Of a DNA stretch of 64,000 bases, positions 1 to 11,915 are shown piece by piece. The translations under genes and the position numbers were made by a program. The notes beneath the pieces were generated by a model that saw only the letters and a list, made by a program, of their open reading frames with translations, did not search any database and was not told the origin of the DNA. This stretch comes from Thozetella sp. PMI_491 (Eukaryota > Ascomycota > Sordariomycetes > Chaetosphaeriales > Chaetosphaeriaceae). Position 1 is the first letter of the stretch, and every line of letters starts with the position of its first letter. The DNA is taken from the NCBI GenBank assembly GCA_021432635.1, contig MU270039.1:487247-551246 (forward strand). The letters are read 5' to 3'.

Positions 1-689
1 TACTACTTTCCCAACTCGGTACATAATTCCTTGTTTCAGCATTTAAAGCCAGGTTCACGGACCCGGCAGCCAAACAAAAATAAGAATAAGTGTTCCATCT
101 CAGTGCTTCAACTCAAAATGTCAAGCAAAATACAGACCTTGCCAGACGGATGGAGACCTGGTGTTCAAGGGCAATGCTGACAACATACAACACCTTTCAT
201 CAGCCAATAGCAGAAACACTTCCCGATTCACGTGTTCTTGCGCCAGCTACACGCATTGTAGACCCAGGTCTCTAATGAAAGTATAAAATACCCGACAGGA
301 TCAGGTCCTCATGTGTCACAAAGGGAAGCAGGGGTATAACTCGTAGCTGAGCGCCAGCCCTACCAGCTGGAAGCAGGGGAAGCTCGTGAACTGGCTCGGC
401 AAGCAGCCGATCCACAAACAGGGGATCCAGCTAAGCGAGCAGTCTGTGATGGTCACGAGAGCACCCCGGTCTACTCAGCCAGCGGTCAAGCAAGCGTGAG
501 AAACGTGCATATAACGAGTGCGAGCTTCCCTAGTATGAATGGGAGGTAAGCGAGTCTTCAGCCGTTTACTTCATGAGAGCTTCTGTGTATCCACTCTATT
601 GTGACATCATGAAAGAGTTTGATAAGGCATCTAGTAGTTCAGTTAGATGTAGCATCACCTCTCCACAATAACTCACTCTCACGGGCTGA
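1..689. other. no gene recognised
   Basis: Mixed-composition DNA. Only short reading frames without recognisable protein character are present, and I see no repeat, RNA gene or transposon end. Confidence 0.5.
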
Positions 690-729
690 TAAATATGGGT
701 CTCGCTCATTTCACTACTTCTGAACATAG

Positions 730-1179
730 TCGAGAGCGCTCGTCGTCCATTTTCTCTCTTTTCATCACCGTCTCATTTGCCACGAATGGAATGTCTTCAT
801 TATTCCTAACGCAAACACGGGATGCAACCAAGCACTGGCGATCCTGTGCTGTGGCAACGCGCCCAGTGCGCGTTGTGGTCTCTTTGTCGGCCAAATAAGC
901 GAGCGTCCTTCTATCGGCTCCCTGCCAGCACACGCTGTTGGACAAGCATTCGAGAATCAGTGTGAACGCGCTACCTTCCTCAACCAGTGCTCCACGGGGA
1001 TTAACTCGGGCATTAACTGCTACCTTAGCACTGGCGCATTTCCCACGGGAAGCAAGGCGTGGTTCTCCAGTGCCTCGAAGTAGCGAGAGACTGTGGTCAA
1101 TGCTTATCCCAACATGGTTAACTATATCTTGGGGAACGGTATGTTTAAAGCGGCGGTTGTGCCAGCGGGGATGCACTAA
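730..1179 (+). pseudogene. Cys-rich small protein remnant, one in-frame TAG
   Basis: Not a family I recognise. The frame that is open from about 730 has one stop, TAG at 1081-1083, then runs on to TAA at 1177-1179. The translation looks protein-like: Cys-rich segments (ILCCGNAPSARCGLF, then NQCSTGINSGINCYL) followed after the stop by VVNAYPNMVNYILGNGMFK. No ATG is visible in frame. A CTAAC branch-like site near 808 and an AG at 831-832 suggest that the coding part is a 3' exon beginning near 833. A CAG (Gln) to TAG change would be a CpA-to-TpA transition, which fits RIP. The minus strand has a 156-codon ORF here, which I regard as a shadow. It could also be chance. Confidence 0.35.
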
Positions 1180-2642
1180 GTAGCCGCAATTACGACTGAG
1201 AATTCGAACTTTACCGCACTTTTCAGAGCTGGCCTGGGGGGGATGAAAGAAATAATTCGTCTCATTCTAGGATATATCTTATTGATGTTGAGCCGTTTTA
1301 TCGAATCCACCATGTTCAACTGGCTAGAGCTACACGGCAATTGATCACGCAGAGAAGTTTACGGCCTGGCAAATATCTAAACGATGGTCACAATTGACAT
1401 GTTTCTAGCCGAATAGGGTACTACGCGAGAGTGTAGCATCGAATTTGGAGTCATAATTGCTATTAGATGAATAATCTCGAGTCTTGCACCAGACTCCAGG
1501 GGCTTCTATGAGTTGTGAGCTGGCAAAGGGGTTGAGAGAGTGGGAAGGCAAGTTCGTCTAGCTCTTCTCTGCCTGCACCGAAAAGGCCCCACTCGCCAAG
1601 TAAACAATGCATAAGTTATTACAATAGACTAGGCATTAGTGACACGCGTTTTCCTCCTCGAATAGGACTTCACAAAGCTACGAGTGAAGAGGTCGACATC
1701 GACAGAAAGCTTGCGGATCAAGTGAGCCGGTCCCTTCAGAGGCACCTAGTCCTCAAGCTCCTGCATTATACCGGCATATCCTGTCTCCCCCACGTGACAT
1801 TCCATAGAGCTAAGGTGCAGCTGGTGCGTATGACAGTAATAAAGCTGAATCGCGAGATTAGAGATATCGCTTCCCTGTTCGATTGTATTCGTCCTTGATG
1901 AGACGCTACTCGGTGTCGATCTGATTGACGACGTTGGTTAGGCGCTGGTTGACTGACGGTACTGTGCGATGGTTCGGATAGCGGATGACCGCTATGGTAC
2001 CGCGCAACGCAACCAAAGGCCCGCATGTCTAGAGCTATTCTCGGAGCGACTGATTATAAACCAGCCGGTGAGCCTGGTTACACAATCAATACTCTCGGGT
2101 ACGCCGGCAATTCAGCTTCGTCCTAGGACCCGGATATTCATATACCGCATATCAGAAAGTCAGCTGTTGCAGCTTCTCATTGGAATGTTCGGTTTTCGAT
2201 GCCACTCGGACACAAGCTGGGCCACAGGGGCGCATGGAAGAAAGCTTGAAGGAATGCAGTACCAACGATATTATAGGCTCTCGGAAAGATTTTAGTGGAG
2301 AAGTTCAGTATTAATAGACTGCGCCACACAAAAGCGCGGCCGGGGACGGTAGCAGCCGCTTCCGCTAGCACAGCTATATACCCACCATTACCGGCTGTAA
2401 AATTTAGAAACACCGTGAAGGAGGGTTGCTAGTACTTCTCCTATGCAAGACAACCAGACTTGAAGCAACCCCTTCGGGAAAAATACTAAATTCGGCAGCC
2501 AAGCATAATGATCCCCTTCCTCGGTTCGCCTTCTTAGCCCATCTTTGCTCTCCCGCTCTTCAACCACGATTTCTGAGCTGCGATTACCTGTTAGTTTTAT
2601 TTTCTACCAGCTACAGATACTGGCGGAAGCCTGAACGTCGAC
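1180..2642. other. no gene recognised
   Basis: No supported gene. Short overlapping frames on both strands have no family resemblance. The last 250 bases are the probable 5' region of the ankyrin gene that follows. Confidence 0.5.
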
Positions 2643-5286
2643 ATGGACCCGCTTTCGATTACTGCCAGCGTCCTGGGACTAACCAAAACCGTCTCGACGA
2701 CGGCAGGGATTATTCGCTGGCTTGTTTCTGCTAACAATGCGCCGCTCGAGCTTGCTGATTTGCAGAACGAGGTAAAAGACACCTTCCAGTTGCTACTACG
2801 AGTCTTAGTAGATCCGCTCCGACTGCAAGATAGCTTGAAAGGCTCCATCCATCAACGAGCGCGACCTGACGTTAGATAGCTCGAAACCGTCCAGGGATAC
2901 TTGAGCATCCTCCAACAGCTCCTCCAGACATTAGGAGAATCCTCGGCCCCAGCCTTGGCCTCTAGTCTAGGATATATCACAGGTATTATTAATGTTCTAG
3001 AACGCGACGTTAATGGACTTTACTCGGTCGTGGGATACCGGCGCTACTCCATCAACGGCGACCGAGAGGGTCTTTCGCGGTTTCAAAAGCTGCGCTGGCG
3101 TCATAGTAGGGATACTATTTACGCCTATCGAGATAAAATTCGGCATAGGAGGGTCGAACTTTCTCACGCGGTTGCTCTTCTCCAGCCCACCCAGAGGTGT
3201 GTACACGCTACTAGAAGTTTCTTGGCTTGGCATGCGTTATATCTTACACTCTTCATACGGATTTAGCTTAGCAGCTGGGTCTCTACTCTTGCGTATAGAG
3301 CAAGTCAATAACGCAGGCTTTGCCTCTCTCGGGGGCCTCATTGAAGAATCTACACGGAAGGTGCTCTCCTCAATCGAATATGGCGGCACCAACAAATCTG
3401 AATTCGGCGACATCCTGCCCGAGAAGCCAAGCCTCCAAAGCCGCGGGAAAGATCAGCGGCCTGGATTATCTAATGTGCATGCCGAGGACGAATGCAGGGA
3501 GGCTTTCTTGAAATCTCAGCCACCCTCATACGACATGACATTTCGCAGAAAAAGGGGGAAATACATCCAAGTTCATGCGGCTGTCCGAGGTCGCTGTCCA
3601 AAGGCTTGCAGCTGCCAATGTCATTCGTATCACCGCATCAATACCCCTCCCGCGACCGCCAAGATATTTGGGCAACTCTTCCTCAGCTACACAAGCATTC
3701 CGGTGTGGAACCCGCGCCATTGTAATCATCCGCGCTGTCTAAACGACGAGTCGGCCTCTATTCATCTCACTTACCTCTTCCCCGGGTGGCTTATCGGGAA
3801 GGCGATCCACATCTCCAACTCCTACGGATGCATGACCGGACATGGCGCGTCTTTGCATCTCTCAGTATCGCGGGTACTACCAACTGATCATGGTGTATGG
3901 TGGGCAATCGACCAAGATCGGGTACCCTTGATGCAAAAGATGCTCGCGACACGCGAGATTCTACCCACCGACGTAGATGCAAGGGGAAACTCCCTACTGT
4001 TCGTGAGTGACGCGCCAGGAGCTCTAGGAGTGATCGTCTAGTAGCCTGTTACATGTCGTAAACACTAGTAGCTAACTATTTGCTACCAAGTTATCCTTGC
4101 TGTCGGATGCTAGGGAAGTAGCTGAATATTTAATCCCGTTCACGCGGGACGTCTCAAACGCAACAAACGCAACCAGCATGTACGTAACATAATCCACATT
4201 GCTTTTAGTCTAATCTACTGGGGGGTGGGGGGTGCATGAGATCCTTGGCTAATGACGAATATTCCAAGATCTCCGTTGATGTTATGCTGGCAATTGATAC
4301 ATACCAACACCCAAAGAGACGAGTTTATGCATTCAACATGGGAAAAGGTGCTTGACGCGTGCGAATATGACAATGGCAATACACTGATTATCGACGCAAT
4401 ATTTGGGGAAGTCAGTATGACTCTCGAGGAGGCACTGGAGCACACGCCCAATGACGTCCATAAGGTCGCAAGAGACGGCGGGATGCCTCTCCATTGGGCC
4501 GTACGGTTAAGGGACAGCCACGCTGTGCGCCTTCTAATTGAGTGGAATGCCGACGTGAACGCCAGGGATCCCCGCGGCCAAACACCCATAATGATAGCAG
4601 CCAACCGTAAATTTGGGGAACTTGTGGACATCCTCATGGATGCTGGCGCCGACATTAACGTGGTAAACCACATTGGAGAAAGCCCCCTATACGTGGCCGT
4701 TCAGGTACGGGCCACCAGCATTATCCAATCTTTCCTCGGCAAGAACGCTGTGCCTGTGCGAAGGAATAGAGATGGCGAGACGGAGTTGCACTCCCTCGTG
4801 CCGTTTCGGGACGAGATAGTCGATGGTCATATCGTGGACCTCCTGATCGATGCCGGGTTTAGACTTGACGCACTATCTTACCGGAAATGGTCGCCCGCAA
4901 TGTCAACCTTGAGATTCAGCGACCCAGTTGGCCTCCGTTTCTTCATATCCCGCGGGGCAGACCTAAGCATGACGGATGCAGACGGCAAGTCTGTCCTTCA
5001 TCTAGCGGCTTTGTACTCGGGCCGCGATGTCATGCGCATCTTAACGGGAAATTTGTCGGCTGTCGACTTAAACTTGATAGATGCTGATGGTAAGACGGCA
5101 ATGGACTACTGGCGTGAGCGTTGCGCGACTGGACGAACGGCGACTCAGGGTGATGAACTGATTTCGGAGGACGACTTGGACGCTTTCGAGGCCCTGATTG
5201 AAAGCATACTTGAAGTCTACCGTGATGATTTAGAAGGCGAGGTTGTATTTCATGACGCGGTTGAGTTCTTACACAGCTCAAATTAA
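2643..5286 (+). pseudogene. Helo-like N-terminal domain / ankyrin-repeat protein, early TAG
   Basis: The N-terminus MDPLSITASVLGLTKTVSTT is the helical domain found at the start of fungal STAND/NLR-type proteins (Helo-like). The same frame carries on to about 3196 (LSRFQKLRW, then RRVELSHAVALLQ), but TAG at 2877-2879 interrupts it. A donor at 3197-3199 and an acceptor near 3265-3275 move to the frame of the middle exon, which holds the CPKACSCQCH motif. Two clean introns follow: 4003-4090 (GTGAGT, phase 0) and 4180-4268 (GTACGT, phase 2). The last exon (4269-5286) carries about six ankyrin-like repeats (GMPLHWAVRLRDSHAVRLLI; ADGKSVLHLAALYSG). Family members are linked to heterokaryon incompatibility and immunity-like responses. 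Splicing across the later introns keeps frame, so only the early TAG argues for inactivation; a downstream start is possible. Confidence 0.6.
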
Positions 5287-6106
5287 ACGAGGCAGTTTAT
5301 AAACCAAGGGTCGTTTACTATAATGGTTTATCACCTGTGTCCGTCCGCCCCCCAACCCGGGCCAACCCGGGTGAGTCGCTACATCATGCAAATAAGTGAG
5401 ATTCGTGGTGACTCAGCAGTTCAGGTAAGCCTTGACGGGCATATGAAGGCGCATACTTTGCATACTTGAAGATAGGTTGACAGGAACTAATTAATGCAGC
5501 TGGTATCTTTCCGAGAGGCATCTAGTCCGTAAGTGCCTCGTTTATCAGGATGGAGGCAATATCAACGGAAAAAAAGAATGCTAAGCTACACCTACCTGGG
5601 TAGACAACTACTTCTATTAGCAATAGTCCATGAAAGATCCCATTAAGAGCAGTAGCCCTGTACTGTCCGGTTAGAGAAGAACATACCATTTTCGATGTGC
5701 AGGACCACACCTCTATCACTCTCGTGAGGCGGGACACTGGTGATTACTTCATGTGTATAGGATTCGCATCATCAGCATACGTGTGGGAAAATTTCTTCGT
5801 TCGAGAAAATCACAGATAGAGGCTGTTGGAATTGGGGACACCCGAACTAGCTATGTACTTCAGGCAAATTTTTTGGGGGGCACCAAGACGGGGGCAGAGA
5901 GTGCTTTTAGCTGACTACAGGCCACTTAAGCTACCGCTAATTTCATCGAGCTGCGGAAGCTTTTTCTGGCCACCACGGTGGCTGCTGAGCCGCAAAGCAG
6001 CAGGGAAACCTGTATTTTAGCTGAATAGATGACGCAATAAACTTTCCATCGACTTTTCAAAGGTCAGTCATTTGTACTTTGACAGACGCAAGCCGTCATG
6101 GCTCTG
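5287..6106. other. no gene recognised
   Basis: Intergenic. Only short frames; nothing supported. Confidence 0.5.
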
Positions 6107-6361
6107 AGCCACATTCAATACCCTGAACCTATTTTTTGACTTCGGCGGCGACCATCGCCTTTCTTACCCTGATCTTTCCATCCAAGCTTTGGATTCATAC
6201 GAGGAGCGTCTGGACGCAAAGGGAAACGCCAAGTTCGAATACATCTCAGTATTTGATACTAGAAGCTTTAGTCCTGTCAACCTGCTTGCGTATCTCCTCT
6301 ACCCCGATCTTAGTCTTAACACTCGTATATATGAGCTCGAAGTAGATCATACCGTGAGTTC
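6107..6361 (+). pseudogene. possible coding fragment, unidentified
   Basis: An open frame with protein-like composition and no family match I can name. It includes FFDFGGDHRLSYPDLSIQAL, then KFEYISVFDTRSFSPVNLL and YPDLSLNTRIYELE. There is no convincing start upstream (a TGA lies just before) and no clear splice sites at the ends. It may be one exon of a decayed gene or chance. Confidence 0.22.
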
Positions 6362-7903
6362 TCCAGTAAACGTTGCACTCTCTGAGACTAAACCAGCAAG
6401 GACACAAGAAGCCCTCTTCCACTAAGACGGGTAAATGTACATAGCCCACTGTCCCAACGCTAGGCATCTGCAGCTCTTGCGGCGACATAACAAATTAGAC
6501 CCAATATAGTCTAAACCCCACCAACTTGACCGAATACCATAACAGATCGGATACAGAAACATCCGGTCCATATGGCGGCGGCGATTACACCTCAACCGGA
6601 TCAACGGTACGCCACAGCTCACATAAAATTGTTCCGCCCCGCACTTAAACGCAGCTTAGGTATTTGGCCCAGAATAGACACATGCATTCAAGTAGGCCGA
6701 GACTTCACTCTTTATTGTTGGTATATTAGAACCGCAAGAAGGGTATTGGGCAGGAAATGGTGCGACATTTTTCACTGTCCACTAGTTCTTAGAGACCAAA
6801 CAATTAAGAGTAAAGATCTACAAGTCAAGTCTCACACCAGTTCTTCTATATAGTTTAGACAATAAATCTCGGGATATCACACGGAAGCAGTGTAAATATT
6901 AACAAGAAATCGATACTGGCAAAAGGAGGTTAAGCCTGCATGAGGGGCCTAAACTATACTCTCAGCTACCGTGCAGAGTGTGGCCTTAATGGGGTATACA
7001 CGAAGCACCAGCGGATCCCTGAGTAAGCCCAACGGCTGCTAGGGACAGGATATAACATCTAAGAGACTATCAAGTTAAGACATAATATAAACCCAATTTG
7101 TAATAACGGCGAATAGAAGTACAAATCCCTCAAGCTAAGGTATAAAAAGGCAAGCCTGGTAAAAGCTTTAAAAATCAGTCTAATTATTATAGTAATACTA
7201 GCTTAAGGCTCTCTGAAATCTAATCCACTTTCCCTTACTAACCTTATATCTCCAAATAACCTAATTGCGCTTTTAGGTGGTCTTACTCTATACACTATTG
7301 CAAGCTATCCAAGCTCTAAAACGAAGCGATGCCATAGCATAGCACTAAATTCGGCAACCAAAGCGGATATACCACGATTTTGGTGAGTCTAACCTCCACA
7401 TATCAGAAGTGATATCTCGGCCTAGCTCATGTGAATATCGGAATTCATTACACTATTTCCTGCTATTGGGTATCCAGGTCACCTTTGGTTAGTGTAGGAC
7501 CGGCTGGTCGGCTACCGGCCTCGACACTCTCAGACAAATCCCGGAAGCGTGGTTCTCGTTCTCGATCGGAATAGGGACGTAATAGTGAGGCTCGCATGAA
7601 AGTGTTCGTTGGCCTAGAAGTATTCGCAGGACAGGAGGTCGTGATCACTTTGGCTATACCACGGTATAGAAGCTCTAGAACAAGTCATCGCGGCCCTATA
7701 AGATAACTCAATCGGCATCAACCTTTCTCTGATAGCGCCAGGCCCAAGAGGATAAGAGAGCAGCTGCTGTGTGAGCCTGCCATCTTGGACCTCGGACAAC
7801 TTCTTCGCCAAACCTCACACAATATACTCGGATTATGTTTTTCTTGAGTAGATCGGATCGTTGATACCGCTAGTTCAAATGGCGCAGACTATTTGTAAGC
7901 AAG
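6362..7903. other. no gene recognised; AT-rich from about 7080
   Basis: No supported gene. From about 7080 to 7340 the base composition becomes A/T-rich with many TAA/TTA words, as in RIP-degraded repeats elsewhere in the window. Confidence 0.45.
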
Positions 7904-8055
7904 TGCGGAATGGCCAGCGCTGAAGCGGCTTGCTAAAGCTAGATCCTGAGGATAGTCACGTAATCAAGGCTCAAGTGCCCACCCTGTCAACGATCCATCA
8001 CATTAGTGTTCACAGTCTTAGTTCCCTCAGAGAGGGATTACTTATATGTATAGAT
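7904..8055 (+). repeat. dispersed repeat family R1, copy 1 (least decayed)
   Basis: Starts TGCGGAATGGCCAGCGC and continues through a segment ending TTCCCTCAGAGAGGGATTA. Clear relatives lie at about 19531-19640 (plus), 30460-30542 (minus) and 60083-60247 (minus). This copy keeps CAG/GCG words that read TAG/TTA or similar in the copy near 19531, consistent with C-to-T decay of the others. A TG... start and association with gag-like AT-rich coding at the second and fourth copies suggest a retrotransposon end, but no full LTR pair is seen. Confidence 0.5.
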
Positions 8056-8257
8056 AAATATATAAACATCTATAAAATTCTTACTTTATTCATCATCTAG
8101 ATACACTGTAACAGCCTAATATTGAGCCTAAATTTAACTTCTCTATTATACGTATGATTCGCTAAAATAAGTGCTATTGTCACAGGTTTTGTTTTTCTCG
8201 CTGCTAGAAAGTCTTGGTTCCATTTTTCTCACATTTTCGCCGCATCTCCATTGATCG

Positions 8258-10414
8258 TTATAGGTCGAGACTAGGCCAGTCCCAAGGCATGTTCAGGTTA
8301 TCAAGTTCGATATCGAAAATTTCTGATATGCCAGGAGTAATTGTAGCGTCATTGAAGTTTTCCGCTGTGTCAAACGCTAGCCAATCGCTGAGGTCATGTG
8401 TTATTTCTGATGCCATGTAGGCATTAGCTTGACAGGGCTGTTCATCGGGGGATACCGTTAATGGCGTAGAGGATACATCTTCATGCGTCCTGGCCTTCTT
8501 TTGTATGATATCAGAACCACGCACAAGAGAGGGCGAGACCTTCTCGGCGAGGAGTGATAATATCCTGTAAGATGCTGAAGCAAAACTGCTGGTCTCGTGG
8601 AGTTCTCGCAGCATGTTTAATGATACGGAAATTGCAGCGAGCACGGCTGCCCTGCGTGGCAGCCGAAAGCTCGTATCATGGAGCAGAGCTGAGCAAAGCA
8701 CTGTTCCGGTATCAAAAGTGGAAAATAGAACGGCATGGTATCTTGTATCTTCGGGGTACACATGATCGAAGAATGTTTTCAGAGCATCGATGAGGAGTAG
8801 GGCATAGTTCACGGCGGCCGCTCGAATTTCTTGCTCCTTCCCGGAATGAGATGACTGTGGCTGGCTTTCTGAAAGAAAACGCCTCATAGGCCCAAGTAAT
8901 AAGGAATATGTGACAGTGTATAGGTAGTGTCGATGTAGTACAAGCCACGGGAATGCTTCGTCTTGGCTTTTGTCCGGGGAGGGGAAGCTAAATCGCGGGG
9001 GCAGAGTCATGACCCAAGCTTCGACATCGAATTGGAATTCTTGCACATCGGAAGGTGAAGTTATATTGCTCATATTGCCAAACTTTCGAGACAGTTTGTT
9101 GATAAGCTGTGAGTGGAGCTTCATATGCAAGATGGGGGACGGCGAGTCGCCCTCGAGCGACAGATGTGGAAGCTCCACGTGCGAAGCAGCGCGATCGATG
9201 ATAAGGGGTCGCGACAACAAGGCAGATAATTGCCTACAAGGCACTCAGCGAAGTTCATGTAGCTTGGGATTGGCTTTCGTACCAGTCCCATGCGTTCAAG
9301 ATGCACCAGACTCTCCTTTCCATCTCCCGATCGAATTCTAGAGCTCGGCTGCCCGGCCGTTTCGTATGCAGAACTAGCAGGGTTAGCCAGTGGATATGGC
9401 AATGTTCTACAGCTAAGCAAGGAAATTGGCCCAGATGAGACCTACGCATTTCCTGGGCTTCTCTCGCCGCGGCAGTCAAGGCATGCCAGCACTCGGGGAA
9501 GCGCGCCTCTGACTTGTACCAGTAACACGAGTACAGAAGTTGGTATACCGTAGTAATGCCGCCACATCCAGCACGCACCCGACTGCTCAGATCGCGACCG
9601 GCTTCATGCAATTGCTCAGATAAGCCTTCAAAACTTTCTCCGAGATGCAATCTCAGCTTAGTCTCAAGGGACCGGTCGAGATATTGCATTGAACAAGCAC
9701 AAACAGTAAGCAAAAGACTCGTCCATTCCAAGCTCAGAGTCCTGGAACTGTTCCTTAGGCTCCACCACGTCTTGTACTCATCCAAGAAAGTGGGCGCGTG
9801 AAGGATATAGTAATGGTAGTTGACGTAGTCCAGAAATCTCTGAACAAGGTAATCTGATTACCAGATTAGACTAGATGGCATTCCGTCTTCGCTGCCATTC
9901 GTACCTGTATATTTCCTTGGGGGCAAAACTTGGATTGCCGCTTGGATAAAAGGGCCATCTAGATGCTCTTGTCTCGTCTCTGTAGGACCAGGCTAAATAC
10001 TCATGAGCATACTCCGTTCCATAGTGTTTAGTTGTACGAGTGGGGAGTATTACTTCCGATTCGCCAATGAGATCGAATAAACTGTGAGGAGGCATATACC
10101 CCAGTGACTCAAGATCTCCTTGATTGATGCTAAAGCCTTCCGTTGTGGCGCTTCTGTCATCAAGCGCTCTCTTCCGACTAAGTCGTGCTGCATTGTTCGT
10201 CGCCGTCGCCGGTGCTTCAATGAACCGGCACTGATTAGCCACCTTTCGCTTCTGGCAGTGATTGCATGGCCATTCACGATCGCACTACAGTTATTGAGTA
10301 ACAATCGGTCAGTTGAGCTCTACATGACCTCTTTAAAAAGCTTCTTGCCTTTTGTTTCCGACGATGGCATTCACTGCAAGCCGGCCGGTTCCGCGATGTA
10401 GGGTCTTCATTCAT
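8258..10414 (-). CDS. Zn2Cys6 fungal transcription factor, four exons
   Basis: Join, minus strand: 10414-10349, 10284-9905, 9837-9283, 9233-8258 (about 658 residues). Residues 13 onward form a zinc cluster, ACSECHRRKQK then CDREWPCNHCQKRKVANQC, spacing C-x2-C-x6-C-x5-C-x2-C-x8-C. The fungal_trans middle homology region follows (FLDYVNYHYYILHAPTFLDE; later QLSALLSRPLIID after the third intron). The first intron (10285-10348) splits the cluster and has a GC donor (AAG|GCAAGA). The second (9838-9904) needs a CAGAG acceptor to keep frame, so that boundary is the least certain. The third (9234-9282) is GTACGA...TAG. The start is the first in-frame ATG; the upstream extension begins with GTG. Its neighbour on the same strand is the hydrolase 265 bases upstream, a possible target. 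Confidence 0.88.
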
Positions 10415-10678
10415 GATTGCTAAAGCAAATGTAGAGCGAGGCTGGAAGCTTCCAAACACGGAGGGAAATGCTGATAAAGTTAGTGTGCTGCGTCACCGTA
10501 GCTTTATATGTCCACGCGATCCTTATCAATTATGGAGTAGCCGATAAGAATTACGGGATTCAATTGGCTGGTGCCGGAACCAACTCGCGGGCTAACACGG
10601 GCTGTTTCAGAAAATATGTGATCATCGGTTTCTTCTAATACGTGGTGTTGATAAAATGGGGTTATAAAATAACCTACA

Positions 10679-11614
10679 TTAAACTGCAGCTACCAACGCA
10701 CCGACCATAAATTCTGTGATCTTTGGCACGGTCACTGATATATCGTCGTACAGGTCGACATGTCCCTTGCCCGGGACGACAAACATTTCCTTAGGCTCTC
10801 GGGCTTTCCCAATGGCCACCTCGCTGTGCTCCCTCGAAGCCGCCTCGGATCCTGCAATCATCAACAACGGCCGTGGCGAGATCATGTCTATGAAGGCGAA
10901 AGAGTCGTAGTTGAGCATCAGCTCGAAGCTCCGCGCCACCTGCACGTTTGTCGAGCGAGGATGTGCACCTCTCGAGGTCTTGTAGTAGCCAAACCCTTCT
11001 TTGATCAATGGAGGTGCGCCATCGGGGATCTCGGCTGCGTTGTCGGGAATAATTTGGACTATGCGGGGTGCTTCGCCCTTAGCCTCAGCATTGCGGTCCC
11101 GACCGGCTTGAATGAGCGCTTGATGACGGGCTTCTGGACCGCCGCTTGTCATGCCCTCGCGCATCATCTGTCCCAAGCAGCCGGCACTGATGGTGGCGAC
11201 GGCGCGTATACGGACGTCGGTCTGCGCTGCGAACGGCACGTAGCCCCCCGACACGCAGATGCCGAGCGCTCCGATCCTATCGGGGTCGACGATGTCCGCT
11301 TCGCTAGTTGCCAGGTAAGAAACCGCGCTTTTGACGTCTTCAACTCGTTGATACGGGTCTTCGAGGTCGCGCGGCTCACCGCCGCTCTCGCCTTGATACG
11401 CAGCATCCCACGCGAGCGTCACGAAGCCTGCACCAGCAAGCTCTCGGGCGTATAGTCCCGCAGTCTGTTCCTTGACGCCTGTTCCGGGGTGACCAATCAC
11501 AATGCCGGCCTTTTGCCGGTCAGGTGCACCGGCCTGAGGGATGTATAAGTCACCAACGACATTGATGCCTCGGCTCTGGAAATGGACTTGACGCTTGGTG
11601 ATAGGGGTAGACAT
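10679..11614 (-). CDS. alpha/beta hydrolase, dienelactone/YcjY-type
   Basis: Single exon, 311 residues, ATG at 11614. It has the features of a soluble alpha/beta hydrolase fold: an oxyanion-region motif (GHPGTGVKEQ), the AWDAAYQGESGGEPR segment typical of YcjY/dienelactone-type hydrolases, a nucleophile elbow GALGICVSGGYVPF around residue 122, and a C-terminal His in GKGHVDLYDD. The elbow offers both Cys and Ser; family relatives with CxSGG suggest Ser, but this is inference. No signal peptide. Substrate unknown; small ester or lactone hydrolysis is the family role. It lies just upstream of the Zn2Cys6 regulator on the same strand, so co-regulation is plausible but unproved. Confidence 0.88.
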   Translation of the reverse strand: MSTPITKRQVHFQSRGINVVGDLYIPQAGAPDRQKAGIVIGHPGTGVKEQTAGLYARELAGAGFVTLAWDAAYQGESGGEPRDLEDPYQRVEDVKSAVSYLATSEADIVDPDRIGALGICVSGGYVPFAAQTDVRIRAVATISAGCLGQMMREGMTSGGPEARHQALIQAGRDRNAEAKGEAPRIVQIIPDNAAEIPDGAPPLIKEGFGYYKTSRGAHPRSTNVQVARSFELMLNYDSFAFIDMISPRPLLMIAGSEAASREHSEVAIGKAREPKEMFVVPGKGHVDLYDDISVTVPKITEFMVGALVAAV

Positions 11615-11915
11615 GGTAGATGTATTGGGAAGGTCCTATAAGCTATTTTGGTCCCTCTTCAAGTGAGGTCAAAGTAATGATCACTGGCCTGCCTCTTAGC
11701 TACCTAGAGGTGATTTATATATTCTCGTGGGAATTAATGTTAGACGCCGGTTTGGTGCTGTCAGACTTGGGAACCTACGGTTGTATCTGGGCCCACCCCG
11801 ATATTTTTCGGGTTGGGGCCGGCCGAAATTCTTCGGTGGTGGGGCCTGATTGGAAAATGCTGTTAATCTTGCACGGGCTCTGCGGGACCCTAAATCCGCG
11901 GGTCCAGTGAGTATA

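Noticed and set aside
706-1176. 156-codon ORF on minus
   Set aside because: Antisense to the more protein-like plus frame; no start or splice context and no family resemblance.
10760-11455. 231-codon ORF on plus inside the hydrolase gene
   Set aside because: Antisense shadow of the alpha/beta hydrolase; codon use and content fit the minus strand.
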